Part shown: one piece after another, positions 1 through 6,198 of the stretch
How positions within the stretch are numbered: position 1 is the first letter of the stretch
How the letters are laid out: the number at the start of each line of letters is the position of its first letter
Assembly: GCA_929200455.1 (NCBI GenBank)
Contig: CAKMZR010000074.1
Location: 1 to 7,642 of the forward strand
Origin: an uncultured Alphaproteobacteria bacterium
GTDB taxonomy: Bacteria; Pseudomonadota; Alphaproteobacteria; CAKMZR01
Direction of reading: 5' to 3'
Length of the DNA: 7,642 bases
Notes under the pieces: model-generated
What the model was told of the DNA's origin: nothing
What the model saw: the letters and a program-made list of their open reading frames with translations, nothing else
Database searches by the model: none
Made by a program: the position numbers and the translations under genes

Positions 1-223
1 CGTCTCATCATTCGCCTACCAAAATCCTCATCTCTTCTCACTCATACCCATGCCCGTACCCCAACTCTTCTCCCCCAAAGAATACAACACCCTCTCCTTC
101 ACCGTCGACTACCCCCAAGACCTAAAAAAACTCTCCCATATCGCCTCCTCAATCCCTCAACCCCTCCTCGCCCCTTGGCACGAATTCGTCAACGCTTCCC
201 TCAAACTTCACGCAAAAAACTAG
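1..223 (+). CDS. C-terminal end of an unidentified protein (5' partial)
   Basis: An open frame runs from base 2 to the TAG at 221-223 and gives the last 73 residues of a protein whose start lies outside the window. Codons are mostly C-ended (CTC, TTC, GTC, GCC, ATC), the same habit as the aspS gene downstream, which is why this frame was preferred over the open frame 1, which runs on into aspS. No signal peptide, cysteine cluster or catalytic motif is visible. The last 30 residues (DLKKLSHIASSIP, then a Trp, then SLKLH) faintly resemble the end of the RNase D family, which often has an Asp-Leu, Pro-Ala-Leu, Gly-Trp-Arg, Ala-Leu-x-Leu pattern, and rnd is a common neighbour of aspS in Alphaproteobacteria. 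The upstream half of the fragment does not support this, so I leave it unnamed. The family call is a guess; the reading frame is fairly secure. Confidence 0.6.
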   Translation, partial: VSSFAYQNPHLFSLIPMPVPQLFSPKEYNTLSFTVDYPQDLKKLSHIASSIPQPLLAPWHEFVNASLKLHAKN

Positions 224-232
224 CCTCAGTGC

Positions 233-261
233 TTGTCTTTGATACGCTCCCCTTGTACATT
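233..261 (+). promoter_or_regulatory. Candidate sigma-70-type promoter for aspS
   Basis: TTGTCT at 233-238 and TACATT at 256-261 each match four of six bases of the -35 and -10 consensus and are separated by exactly 17 bases. They lie just after the stop of the upstream gene and 41 bases before the aspS start, so transcription would begin near 268. Such half-matches occur by chance, so the position and spacing carry most of the weight. Confidence 0.35.
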
Positions 262-302
262 CTTCTTGTCATTCCCCCACAATCAGAAAGTCTTTGTTTC
301 TC

Positions 303-2096
303 ATGTCAAACCCCTACAGAACCCACAACTGCGGCGAAATCCGAGAAGAACACGTCAACCTCTCCGTCCGACTCTCAGGATGGCTGCACAGAAAACGTGA
401 CCACGGCGGACTCCTCTTTATCGACCTCCGCGACGGACACGGAATCATACAACTCGTCATCACCACATCCTCCCCACTCTTCCCCTCCCTCAATAACCTC
501 TCCCTCGAAAGCGTCATCAGTGTCGAAGGAACCGTCGTCGCACGCACACAAGAAACCGTCAACCCGGAAATTCCCACAGGACATATCGAAATCCAAATCT
601 CTTCCCTCGATATCCTCTCCGTCGCAGATACCCTCCCCATGCCCGTCAATCAAGATGCCGGCTACCCAGAAGACATCAGACTCCGTTACCGATTCCTCGA
701 CCTCAGACGTCCCCAAATGCAAGAACGTATCCGACTCCGTTCTCGCGTCATCTCAAGCCTACGCAATCGCATGACCAATGCCGGATTCCTCGAATACCAA
801 ACACCCATACTCACCGCATCTTCCCCAGAAGGTGCCCGAGACTTCCTCGTACCCAGCAGACTCCACCCCGGCACCTTCTACGCCCTACCCCAAGCCCCAC
901 AACAGTTCAAACAACTCCTCATGATCGCCGGATTCGACCGATACTTCCAAATCGCTCCCTGCTTCCGCGATGAAGATGCTCGTGCCGACCGATCTCCCGG
1001 CGAATTCTATCAACTCGACCTCGAAATGGCCTTCGTCACCCAAGAAGACGTCTTCAATACACTCGAACCCATCCTCTCTGGACTCTTCCAAGAATTCTCA
1101 CCCAACAAAAATATCACCTCACCACCCTTCCCCAAAATACCCTATCGCGACGCCATGCTCCTATACGGTTCCGATAAACCTGACCTACGAAATCCCCTCA
1201 TCATCAAAGATGTCACGCCCGTCTTCAAAGACAGCTCCTTCAAAGTCTTCGCCTCCCTCATCGAAAAAGGTGCCGTCGTGCGTGCCGTTGCCGTACCACA
1301 TGGTGCACAAAATCCACGATCTTTCTTCGACAAAATGAACTCTTGGGCCCAAGGACTCGGACAGCCAGGACTCGGATACCTCTACTGGCGAGACGAAAAT
1401 ACCGTAGGGCCCATCGCAAAAAATCTCAACCCAGAACAAATCCAACTCCTCAAAGAACACGCCCAAATCTCTCACAATGATGACGCCGTCTTCTTCATCT
1501 GCGATACACCGCAAAACATCTCCACCTTCGCAGGACAAGTCAGACAAAAACTCGCAGAAGAACTCAATCTCATCAATACAGACTCATTCCAGTTCTGCTG
1601 GATCGTCGATTACCCCATGTTCGAACGGGACGAAACCTCAGGGAAAATAGACTTCAGCCATAACCCCTTCTCCATGCCCCAAGGCGGACTCGATGCTCTC
1701 AATTCAAAAAATCCTACAGACATCCTCGCTTTCCAGTACGATATCGTATGCAACGGTGTCGAACTCTCATCCGGGGCCATCCGTAATCACCTCCCAGAAA
1801 TTATGTACAAAGCCTTCTCCATCGCAGGCTACTCGCAAAATGATGTCGACGCCCAGTTTGGCGGCATGATCAATGCCCTCAAATACGGTGCTCCTCCTCA
1901 TGGCGGTTCCGCTCCAGGAATCGACAGAATCGTCATGCTCCTTGCAGAAGAACAAAATATTCGTGAAGTCACCGCATTCCCCATGAACCAAAACGCTCAA
2001 GACCTACTCATGGGGGCTCCCGCCGCCGTAAGTCCCGAACAACTCAAAGAACTCTTCCTCTCACACCTCAACATACCCCAAAAAGACACATCATGA
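303..2096 (+). CDS. aspS: Aspartyl-tRNA synthetase, probably non-discriminating (AspRS / Asp-tRNA(Asn))
   Basis: Cytoplasmic class II enzyme that charges tRNA(Asp) with aspartate. The 597-residue length is normal for bacterial AspRS. Residues 1 to about 105 are the OB-fold anticodon-binding domain (RTHNCGE, GWLHRKRDHGGLLFIDLRD). The catalytic core shows GARDF at 177-181, QQFKQL at 200-205, motif 2 beginning FRDE at 221-224 and motif 3 GIDR at 539-542. The stretch between motifs 2 and 3 is long enough for the bacterial GAD insertion. ATG at 303 was chosen over an in-frame TTG at 294 because family members begin just before YRTHNCGE. No good Shine-Dalgarno precedes it. His34 corresponds to the His that marks non-discriminating enzymes (Leu30 in E. 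coli). Such enzymes also make Asp-tRNA(Asn) for GatCAB, as expected for this class. The stop codon overlaps the start of the esterase gene. Confidence 0.97.
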   Translation: MSNPYRTHNCGEIREEHVNLSVRLSGWLHRKRDHGGLLFIDLRDGHGIIQLVITTSSPLFPSLNNLSLESVISVEGTVVARTQETVNPEIPTGHIEIQISSLDILSVADTLPMPVNQDAGYPEDIRLRYRFLDLRRPQMQERIRLRSRVISSLRNRMTNAGFLEYQTPILTASSPEGARDFLVPSRLHPGTFYALPQAPQQFKQLLMIAGFDRYFQIAPCFRDEDARADRSPGEFYQLDLEMAFVTQEDVFNTLEPILSGLFQEFSPNKNITSPPFPKIPYRDAMLLYGSDKPDLRNPLIIKDVTPVFKDSSFKVFASLIEKGAVVRAVAVPHGAQNPRSFFDKMNSWAQGLGQPGLGYLYWRDENTVGPIAKNLNPEQIQLLKEHAQISHNDDAVFFICDTPQNISTFAGQVRQKLAEELNLINTDSFQFCWIVDYPMFERDETSGKIDFSHNPFSMPQGGLDALNSKNPTDILAFQYDIVCNGVELSSGAIRNHLPEIMYKAFSIAGYSQNDVDAQFGGMINALKYGAPPHGGSAPGIDRIVMLLAEEQNIREVTAFPMNQNAQDLLMGAPAAVSPEQLKELFLSHLNIPQKDTS

Positions 2097-2761
2097 ACAC
2101 TACACCTTCCCTCGACTTCCTAGAAGCCCCTCCCCTCGGCGGACAAGAACCAAAAATACTCCTCGTCCTCCTCCATGGACTCGGTGCTGACAAGCACGAC
2201 CTCATGACCCTTGCCGAACCTCTCCAAATGTTCATAAAACCCGCCACACGCGTCGTCTCTCCCGACGCACCCTTTCCCTGTAGCCTCGCTCCCGTCGGGA
2301 AACAATGGTTCAGTATGGAAGACCCCAAACCAGAAGAACTCGTCAATGGCGTCAGAGATGCCGCTCCCTACCTCCGACAATTCCTCGTCGAACAAGCCGC
2401 TTTCTCAAACCTTTCCATCAGAAATACCATCATCCTCGGCTTCAGCCAAGGCGGCATCATGGCCCTGCACGTCGCCCTAAGGTTGGAAAGCAACGCCCTT
2501 GGCATCATCTGCCTCTCCGGCGGACTCATCGAAGATGAACGAATCACAGGCGAACTCAGTGCACAACCTCAAATCCTCATGTGCCACGGAAAAGATGATA
2601 ATGTCGTCCCTCTCGCCGTCGCAGAAGAAACCATAAAAATACTCAAACCCGCCGGAATCCCCATCGAACTCGAAACTTTCAATAACCTCGAACATTCCAT
2701 CGATGACAGAGTCCTCGCAAGAGTCGGGCAATTCCTCAACCACATCACCTTCTCCCTCTAA
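2093..2761 (+). CDS. Carboxylesterase / lysophospholipase-like alpha/beta hydrolase (Abhydrolase_2 family)
   Basis: A 222-residue serine hydrolase of the phospholipase/carboxylesterase family, which usually cleaves short or medium acyl esters; the natural substrate cannot be read from the sequence. The family signature is complete: an oxyanion-loop LLHGLGAD at 26-33, the nucleophile elbow GFSQGG with Ser118, the acid in HGKDDNVVP (probably Asp169), and the catalytic His201 in LEHSID. The length is typical (about 210-225). There is no signal peptide or membrane segment, so it should be cytoplasmic. ATG at 2093 overlaps the aspS stop as ATGA and no Shine-Dalgarno is visible, so translation is probably coupled to aspS. 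Family membership is secure; the exact activity (carboxylesterase, lysophospholipase, thioesterase) is not. Confidence 0.92.
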   Translation: MNTTPSLDFLEAPPLGGQEPKILLVLLHGLGADKHDLMTLAEPLQMFIKPATRVVSPDAPFPCSLAPVGKQWFSMEDPKPEELVNGVRDAAPYLRQFLVEQAAFSNLSIRNTIILGFSQGGIMALHVALRLESNALGIICLSGGLIEDERITGELSAQPQILMCHGKDDNVVPLAVAEETIKILKPAGIPIELETFNNLEHSIDDRVLARVGQFLNHITFSL

Positions 2762-2801
2762 TCACACTCTTCACATTTTCATCCCTTTGCCTTTTGTGAT
2801 T
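2760..2801. repeat. Short inverted repeat between the esterase and Sel1 genes
   Basis: AATCACA at 2760-2766 is the exact inverse complement of TGTGATT at 2795-2801, with 28 bases between. The right arm is part of a second small palindrome, GTGATTTCAC at 2796-2805. The left arm covers the last base of the esterase stop codon. It could be a weak stem at the end of the aspS-esterase transcript or an operator before the Sel1 gene. The arms are short, AT-rich and not followed by a T run, so chance is a real possibility. Confidence 0.2.
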
Positions 2802-2835
2802 TCACTTATAGGTGCGTTTCTGTTCTAATGCACCC

Positions 2836-3186
2836 ATGAATTACTTAACATCATCCCCGAAGAAACTTCTCCGTTTACAGTCAAGACTCTTCATCGCCGC
2901 TCTCCTCTTCTTCATCTCCATCGCACCTCTACAGGTTCATGCCAATCCCATCAACGGAATCGCAAATCTCGCAAAAGGAAATTATACCCTCGCCATCAAT
3001 ATACTCGTTCCAGAAGCCAAAAAAGGAAATGTCATCGCACAAATCTACGTAAGCTGGATGTACGAAAAAGGATTAGGCACAAAAAAAAATAAAAAACAAG
3101 CACTCCTATGGCTCAGTGCCGCCATGCTCAATTCAGAATTCTATCAAACACAAGCTCTCCTCAGCCGCACCTTCGCACGACAATAG
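2836..3186 (+). CDS. Small exported Sel1-repeat protein
   Basis: A 116-residue protein with a clear signal peptide: a basic N-region (KK, R), a hydrophobic core LFIAALLFFISIAPL, and a likely signal peptidase I site after VHA (VHA|NP). The mature part of about 80 residues is therefore periplasmic or secreted. It holds a helix pair (AKGNYTLAINILVPEAKKGN) followed by one near-complete Sel1-like repeat (AQIYVSWMYEKGLG, then KKQALLWLSAAM). Sel1 repeats are alpha/alpha protein-binding modules, so a scaffold or envelope-stress role is possible but is only inference. ATG at 2836 was chosen over an in-frame GTG at 2812 because it gives a normal signal-peptide N-region. Neither start has a good Shine-Dalgarno. 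An A9 run lies within the repeat. The gene ends 15 bases before the convergent activase gene. No specific gene name is recognised. Confidence 0.8.
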   Translation: MNYLTSSPKKLLRLQSRLFIAALLFFISIAPLQVHANPINGIANLAKGNYTLAINILVPEAKKGNVIAQIYVSWMYEKGLGTKKNKKQALLWLSAAMLNSEFYQTQALLSRTFARQ

Positions 3187-3201
3187 CACCAACCCTCTCT
3201 C

Positions 3202-5229
3202 TCAAGGGGAACGCCTGCGACGAACGCCCCGACGTTCCCCACCCTTGGACACACCCTTCTCTTCCGGCTTTTCCAATACCTTCCACAAATTCTCAAACTC
3301 ATCGCGACCATTCGGTATCTTCATCGCATCCACAAAAAATTCCTGAAACCTCGGCTCTATCGCCGTCTCAATCTTCTCAACACCGCGTACAACCCCCTCC
3401 AATACAATACGCTCACCCTTGTTCAACAACATCATACTCGCACCCGTTCCCGCCGCATTCCCTATCGAGACCACGTTCTCCAAATCCGCGTCCGGAATCA
3501 TTCCCAAAACCATCGCATACTTCACATCTATATGACTGCCAAACGCTCCCGCCAAACATATACGATCCAAACGATCCAAGCCCGCGTGTTCCATCAGTAG
3601 ACGCGCCCCCGCATAAACCGCTCCCTTCGCCAACTGTATCGCCCTCACATCGTCTTGCGTCACATATATCGAATCATCCTCTCCCTCCCCCCTATGCACA
3701 CAATAACGGTACGTCCGCCCATCCTCTTCCACACTCTCAACCCCCAAATCTCCGTCTATCACCCCGTGCGTGTCCAATACACCGCTCAGATACATCTCTC
3801 CTATCACCTCTATAATCCCCGAACCACATATGCCCGTCACCCCCTGTGAACCCAAGCCTTCCCAAAATCCATCCTCGTCAGACCACTTATCATTCCCCAC
3901 AACCGAAAATCTAGCGTGCTTCGTCTCCCTATCTATCCTCACCCGCTCAATCGCTCCCACACTTGCCCTTTGTCCCTTGCTTATTTGTGCTCCCTCAAGG
4001 GCCGGACCCGTCGGTGAAGAACACGCAAACATCTTCTCCCTATTCCCCAACATCAACTCCGCATTCGTACCCACGTCTATCACCAACGTCTGCTCATCGC
4101 GCAAAAAAGAACCTTCCGACAACATCACTCCCGATGCATCCGCTCCCACGTGACCCGCTATACACGGAGGAATGTAACAATACACATGACGATAATCCAT
4201 GCCCAACCCTAAGTCCAAACCACGAACCTCCAAGGACTCATTCTCTGCCAACGCAAAGGGAGCCCCTCCCAACTCCACGGGATCTATACCCAAAAACAAA
4301 TGATGCATCACAGGATTGCCCACCAACACCATCTCCACCATCCGACAACGATCTATACCACCCTTTTCCACCAAATCATCCACCAAGCCCCGCAATGCTC
4401 CTTGGACCGCTTCCACCATCTGTCCGACACCTCCCTCATTCATCATCCCATACGAGACCCGACTCATCAAATCCTCCCCATAACGAATCTGAGGATTCAT
4501 CATGCCTGACGTCCCCAACAACCGACCGTCCTGCAAACTCCACAAATGACCCGATAACGTCGTCGTACCCACATCCACCGCTATTCCATACAACTCCTCC
4601 TCAAAACCCTCATACACCCCCACTATCCTCTTGTCCTTCCGCAAAGCCACCGTCACCTCCCACTTGCCCTTCCTCAAGACCTTCTGCAATGTAGGAAGGA
4701 CTCCCACATCCAACTCCACCCCCTCCAAGCCCCAATCCCGCTCCACCGCCTCCCTCAACCGCAAAGCATCCCCCCGCGAATCCTCCATCCGAGCTTCTTC
4801 AACCCTCACATACAAGGGACGCGTCACCGGATCTATCTCACAACCCACAGGAACCGCCTCTTTCCTCACCACCTGACGGTGCAGCTGACTCTCTTCCGGA
4901 ACATCCACCACCATAGAACCATAAAGCTTCGCCGCACATCCAAGACGGCATCCAGGTCTCAGACCCTTCACACCATCATAGCGAGACTCCGTAGCCCCAA
5001 ATTCCGACACATGCGAAAGTTTCGCATCCACGCCAAACTTCGGAAAATTTCCCTCTCCCAAACGCACCTGACACCGACCACAGATACCCCGTCCACCACA
5101 CACCGAATCCAAATCCACCCCCAACAAACGTGCAGCCTCAAGGATACTCGTTCCAGACTCCACATAACCTCGCCTCCCAGACGGCGTAAAGACCACCAAA
5201 ATCTCATCGCTATCCGAACCCTCCACCAT
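3202..5229 (-). CDS. Corrinoid-protein reductive activase: [2Fe-2S] domain plus ASKHA ATPase (RACo / DUF4445 family)
   Basis: Proteins of this family use ATP to return an oxidised Co(II) corrinoid methyl carrier to active Co(I). Counting from ATG at 5229 (675 residues), residues 5 to about 110 form a plant-type ferredoxin domain with Cys44-x5-Cys50-x2-Cys53 and a fourth ligand at Cys94 or Cys98. A linker leads to the ASKHA ATPase: phosphate-1 motif GIAVDVGTTT (215-224), LVGNPVMHH (302-310), VIDVGTNAE (383-391), GICGSGI (466-472) and AGAFGSHID (560-568). It lacks the C-terminal 4Fe-4S clusters of archaeal RamA and so resembles RACo. The C-terminus is an arginine-rich tail (residues 663-675). 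The methyltransferase stop lies 6 bases upstream of this ATG. A GTG at 5232 is also in frame, but GAGG at 5237-5234 and GGGGAG at 5244-5239 are better spaced for the ATG. It is probably last in its operon. Confidence 0.93.
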   Translation of the reverse strand: MVEGSDSDEILVVFTPSGRRGYVESGTSILEAARLLGVDLDSVCGGRGICGRCQVRLGEGNFPKFGVDAKLSHVSEFGATESRYDGVKGLRPGCRLGCAAKLYGSMVVDVPEESQLHRQVVRKEAVPVGCEIDPVTRPLYVRVEEARMEDSRGDALRLREAVERDWGLEGVELDVGVLPTLQKVLRKGKWEVTVALRKDKRIVGVYEGFEEELYGIAVDVGTTTLSGHLWSLQDGRLLGTSGMMNPQIRYGEDLMSRVSYGMMNEGGVGQMVEAVQGALRGLVDDLVEKGGIDRCRMVEMVLVGNPVMHHLFLGIDPVELGGAPFALAENESLEVRGLDLGLGMDYRHVYCYIPPCIAGHVGADASGVMLSEGSFLRDEQTLVIDVGTNAELMLGNREKMFACSSPTGPALEGAQISKGQRASVGAIERVRIDRETKHARFSVVGNDKWSDEDGFWEGLGSQGVTGICGSGIIEVIGEMYLSGVLDTHGVIDGDLGVESVEEDGRTYRYCVHRGEGEDDSIYVTQDDVRAIQLAKGAVYAGARLLMEHAGLDRLDRICLAGAFGSHIDVKYAMVLGMIPDADLENVVSIGNAAGTGASMMLLNKGERIVLEGVVRGVEKIETAIEPRFQEFFVDAMKIPNGRDEFENLWKVLEKPEEKGVSKGGERRGVRRRRSP
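3206..3240. repeat. 8-bp inverted repeat at the convergent gene ends (possible bidirectional stop signal)
   Basis: GGGGAACG at 3206-3213 pairs exactly with CGTTCCCC at 3233-3240, enclosing 19 bases in which GCG/CGC (3217-3219, 3225-3227) can form a small inner stem. It lies in the last codons of the activase gene, over the arginine tail, about 20 bases beyond the end of the convergent Sel1 gene. The position suits a shared terminator, but there is no T run on either side, and arginine codons alone (CGN) can generate such symmetry. Confidence 0.3.
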
Positions 5230-5235
5230 CACACC

Positions 5236-6159
5236 TCACTCCCCTCGGCTGCGACGTCTTACCCTTCCTTCCCTTCCCCCTCTTCCTATCGATACAACCT
5301 CCCCAGACTTCTGTGCTCCAAAACGCTTAATCCATGTCCGACAGTTCTTATCCGTGTTCATCATCACATTCCCCGCCATAATCGCCGTCATCTCCTCGTT
5401 CCGAAGCGGATTCATAATCGCTGACGTCATACCACAACCCATCGCCATCGTCAAAAATGCCGCGTTCAAATGATGTCGCTCAGGAAGTCCAAAACTAATG
5501 TTCGACGCTCCGCACGACGTGTTCACACCCAACTCATCATGCAAACGACGCACAAGACGAAAAACTCCTCGACCCGCCCCACTCAACGCTCCTATCGGCA
5601 TCACCAACGGATCAATCACTACATCCTCCCTCGGAATACCATAGTCCAACGCTCGCTCCACTATCTTCTTCGCCACCGCAAAACGAACCTCCGGATCCTC
5701 AGATATACCCGTCTCGTCATTCGATATCCCTATCACCGCACAACCATGCTTCTTCACCATCGGCAATACCAATTCCAATCGCTCCTCCTCCCCCGTCACC
5801 GAATTCAATAACGCCTTCCCGTCATACGCATCCAATCCCGAATCCAACGCCTCCACAACAGAACTGTCTATCGACAACGGAACATCCGTCACCGCTTGCA
5901 CCGCCTTCACCGCTTCTGCCAATATCAAAGGCTCATCCGCCAACGGGATACCCGCATTCACGTCCAATATAGTCGCTCCCGCAGATACCTGTGCAAGTGC
6001 ATCCCTCTCTACCGTACTGTAATCATGCTCCTTCATCTCCGCCGCCAAAACCTTACGACCCGTCGGGTTAATCCTCTCTCCTATCACACAAAAAGGATGC
6101 TCCGAACCTATCACTACCGTCTTCGTACCAGACGAAATCTCTGTCCTTATCTCACTCAT
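5236..6159 (-). CDS. Methyltetrahydrofolate:corrinoid methyltransferase (AcsE/MeTr-type, pterin-binding fold)
   Basis: A cytoplasmic TIM-barrel enzyme of 307 residues that moves a methyl group between tetrahydrofolate and a corrinoid cofactor. In a demethylation pathway it passes the methyl from the corrinoid carrier to folate. Family marks run in order: GERINPTGR (27-35), DVNAG (66-70), SIDSS (96-100), LLNSVTG (117-123), VIDPLV (182-187) and ASNISFGLP (218-226). The Asn in the last motif (Asn220) corresponds to the folate-protonating Asn of AcsE-type enzymes. AcsE itself is about 262 residues; the extra length is an N-terminal extension of about 20 and a C-terminal tail from about 288 that is rich in Gly and Arg. 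It has the best ribosome binding site in the window. There is no B12-binding motif (DxHxxG), so the corrinoid sits on another protein. It is followed at once by the activase gene. MetH is excluded by size. Confidence 0.93.
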   Translation of the reverse strand: MSEIRTEISSGTKTVVIGSEHPFCVIGERINPTGRKVLAAEMKEHDYSTVERDALAQVSAGATILDVNAGIPLADEPLILAEAVKAVQAVTDVPLSIDSSVVEALDSGLDAYDGKALLNSVTGEEERLELVLPMVKKHGCAVIGISNDETGISEDPEVRFAVAKKIVERALDYGIPREDVVIDPLVMPIGALSGAGRGVFRLVRRLHDELGVNTSCGASNISFGLPERHHLNAAFLTMAMGCGMTSAIMNPLRNEEMTAIMAGNVMMNTDKNCRTWIKRFGAQKSGEVVSIGRGGREGRVRRRSRGE

Positions 6160-6166
6160 GCCTAAA

Positions 6167-6171
6167 CCTCC
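6167..6171 (-). promoter_or_regulatory. Strong Shine-Dalgarno of the methyltransferase gene
   Basis: On the - strand GGAGG (6171-6167) lies 7 bases before the ATG at 6159, an ideal spacing. It fixes the methyltransferase start and lies in the only spacer (39 bases) within the - strand gene run. No convincing promoter is visible in that spacer. Confidence 0.75.
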
Positions 6172-6198
6172 ATAAAATTAACCTTTACCCGTCCCCTC

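Noticed and set aside
375..722. Acidic - strand frame inside aspS
   Set aside because: Complement of C-rich codons produces Asp/Glu/Gly/Val strings; no start signal or family likeness. Similar - strand frames at 1185-1547 and 2120-2395 were rejected for the same reason.
175..774. + strand frame overlapping the start of aspS (199 codons)
   Set aside because: Ser/Thr/Pro-rich out-of-frame shadow of the AspRS OB-fold, which has unmistakable family motifs in the other frame.
2787..2812. Possible promoter before the Sel1 gene (TTGCCT and TATAGG)
   Set aside because: The two boxes are only 14 bases apart, too close for sigma-70, and no better pair was found in the spacer.
2812..2835. GTG at 2812 as the Sel1 protein start
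   Set aside because: It would add eight residues ahead of a normal signal-peptide N-region and has no ribosome binding site.
3108..3815. Long + strand open frame opposite the activase gene (235 codons)
   Set aside because: Rich in Pro, Ser and His with no motif, antisense to a gene with complete ASKHA motifs. The frame is open because G is scarce on this strand, so TAG and TGA are rare.
3963..4694. Second + strand open frame opposite the activase gene (243 codons)
   Set aside because: Same low-complexity Pro/Ser/Thr/His composition and same explanation; it lies wholly within the activase ATPase domain.
4879..5424. + strand open frame spanning the activase/methyltransferase junction
   Set aside because: Arg/His/Thr-rich antisense shadow across two well-supported genes.
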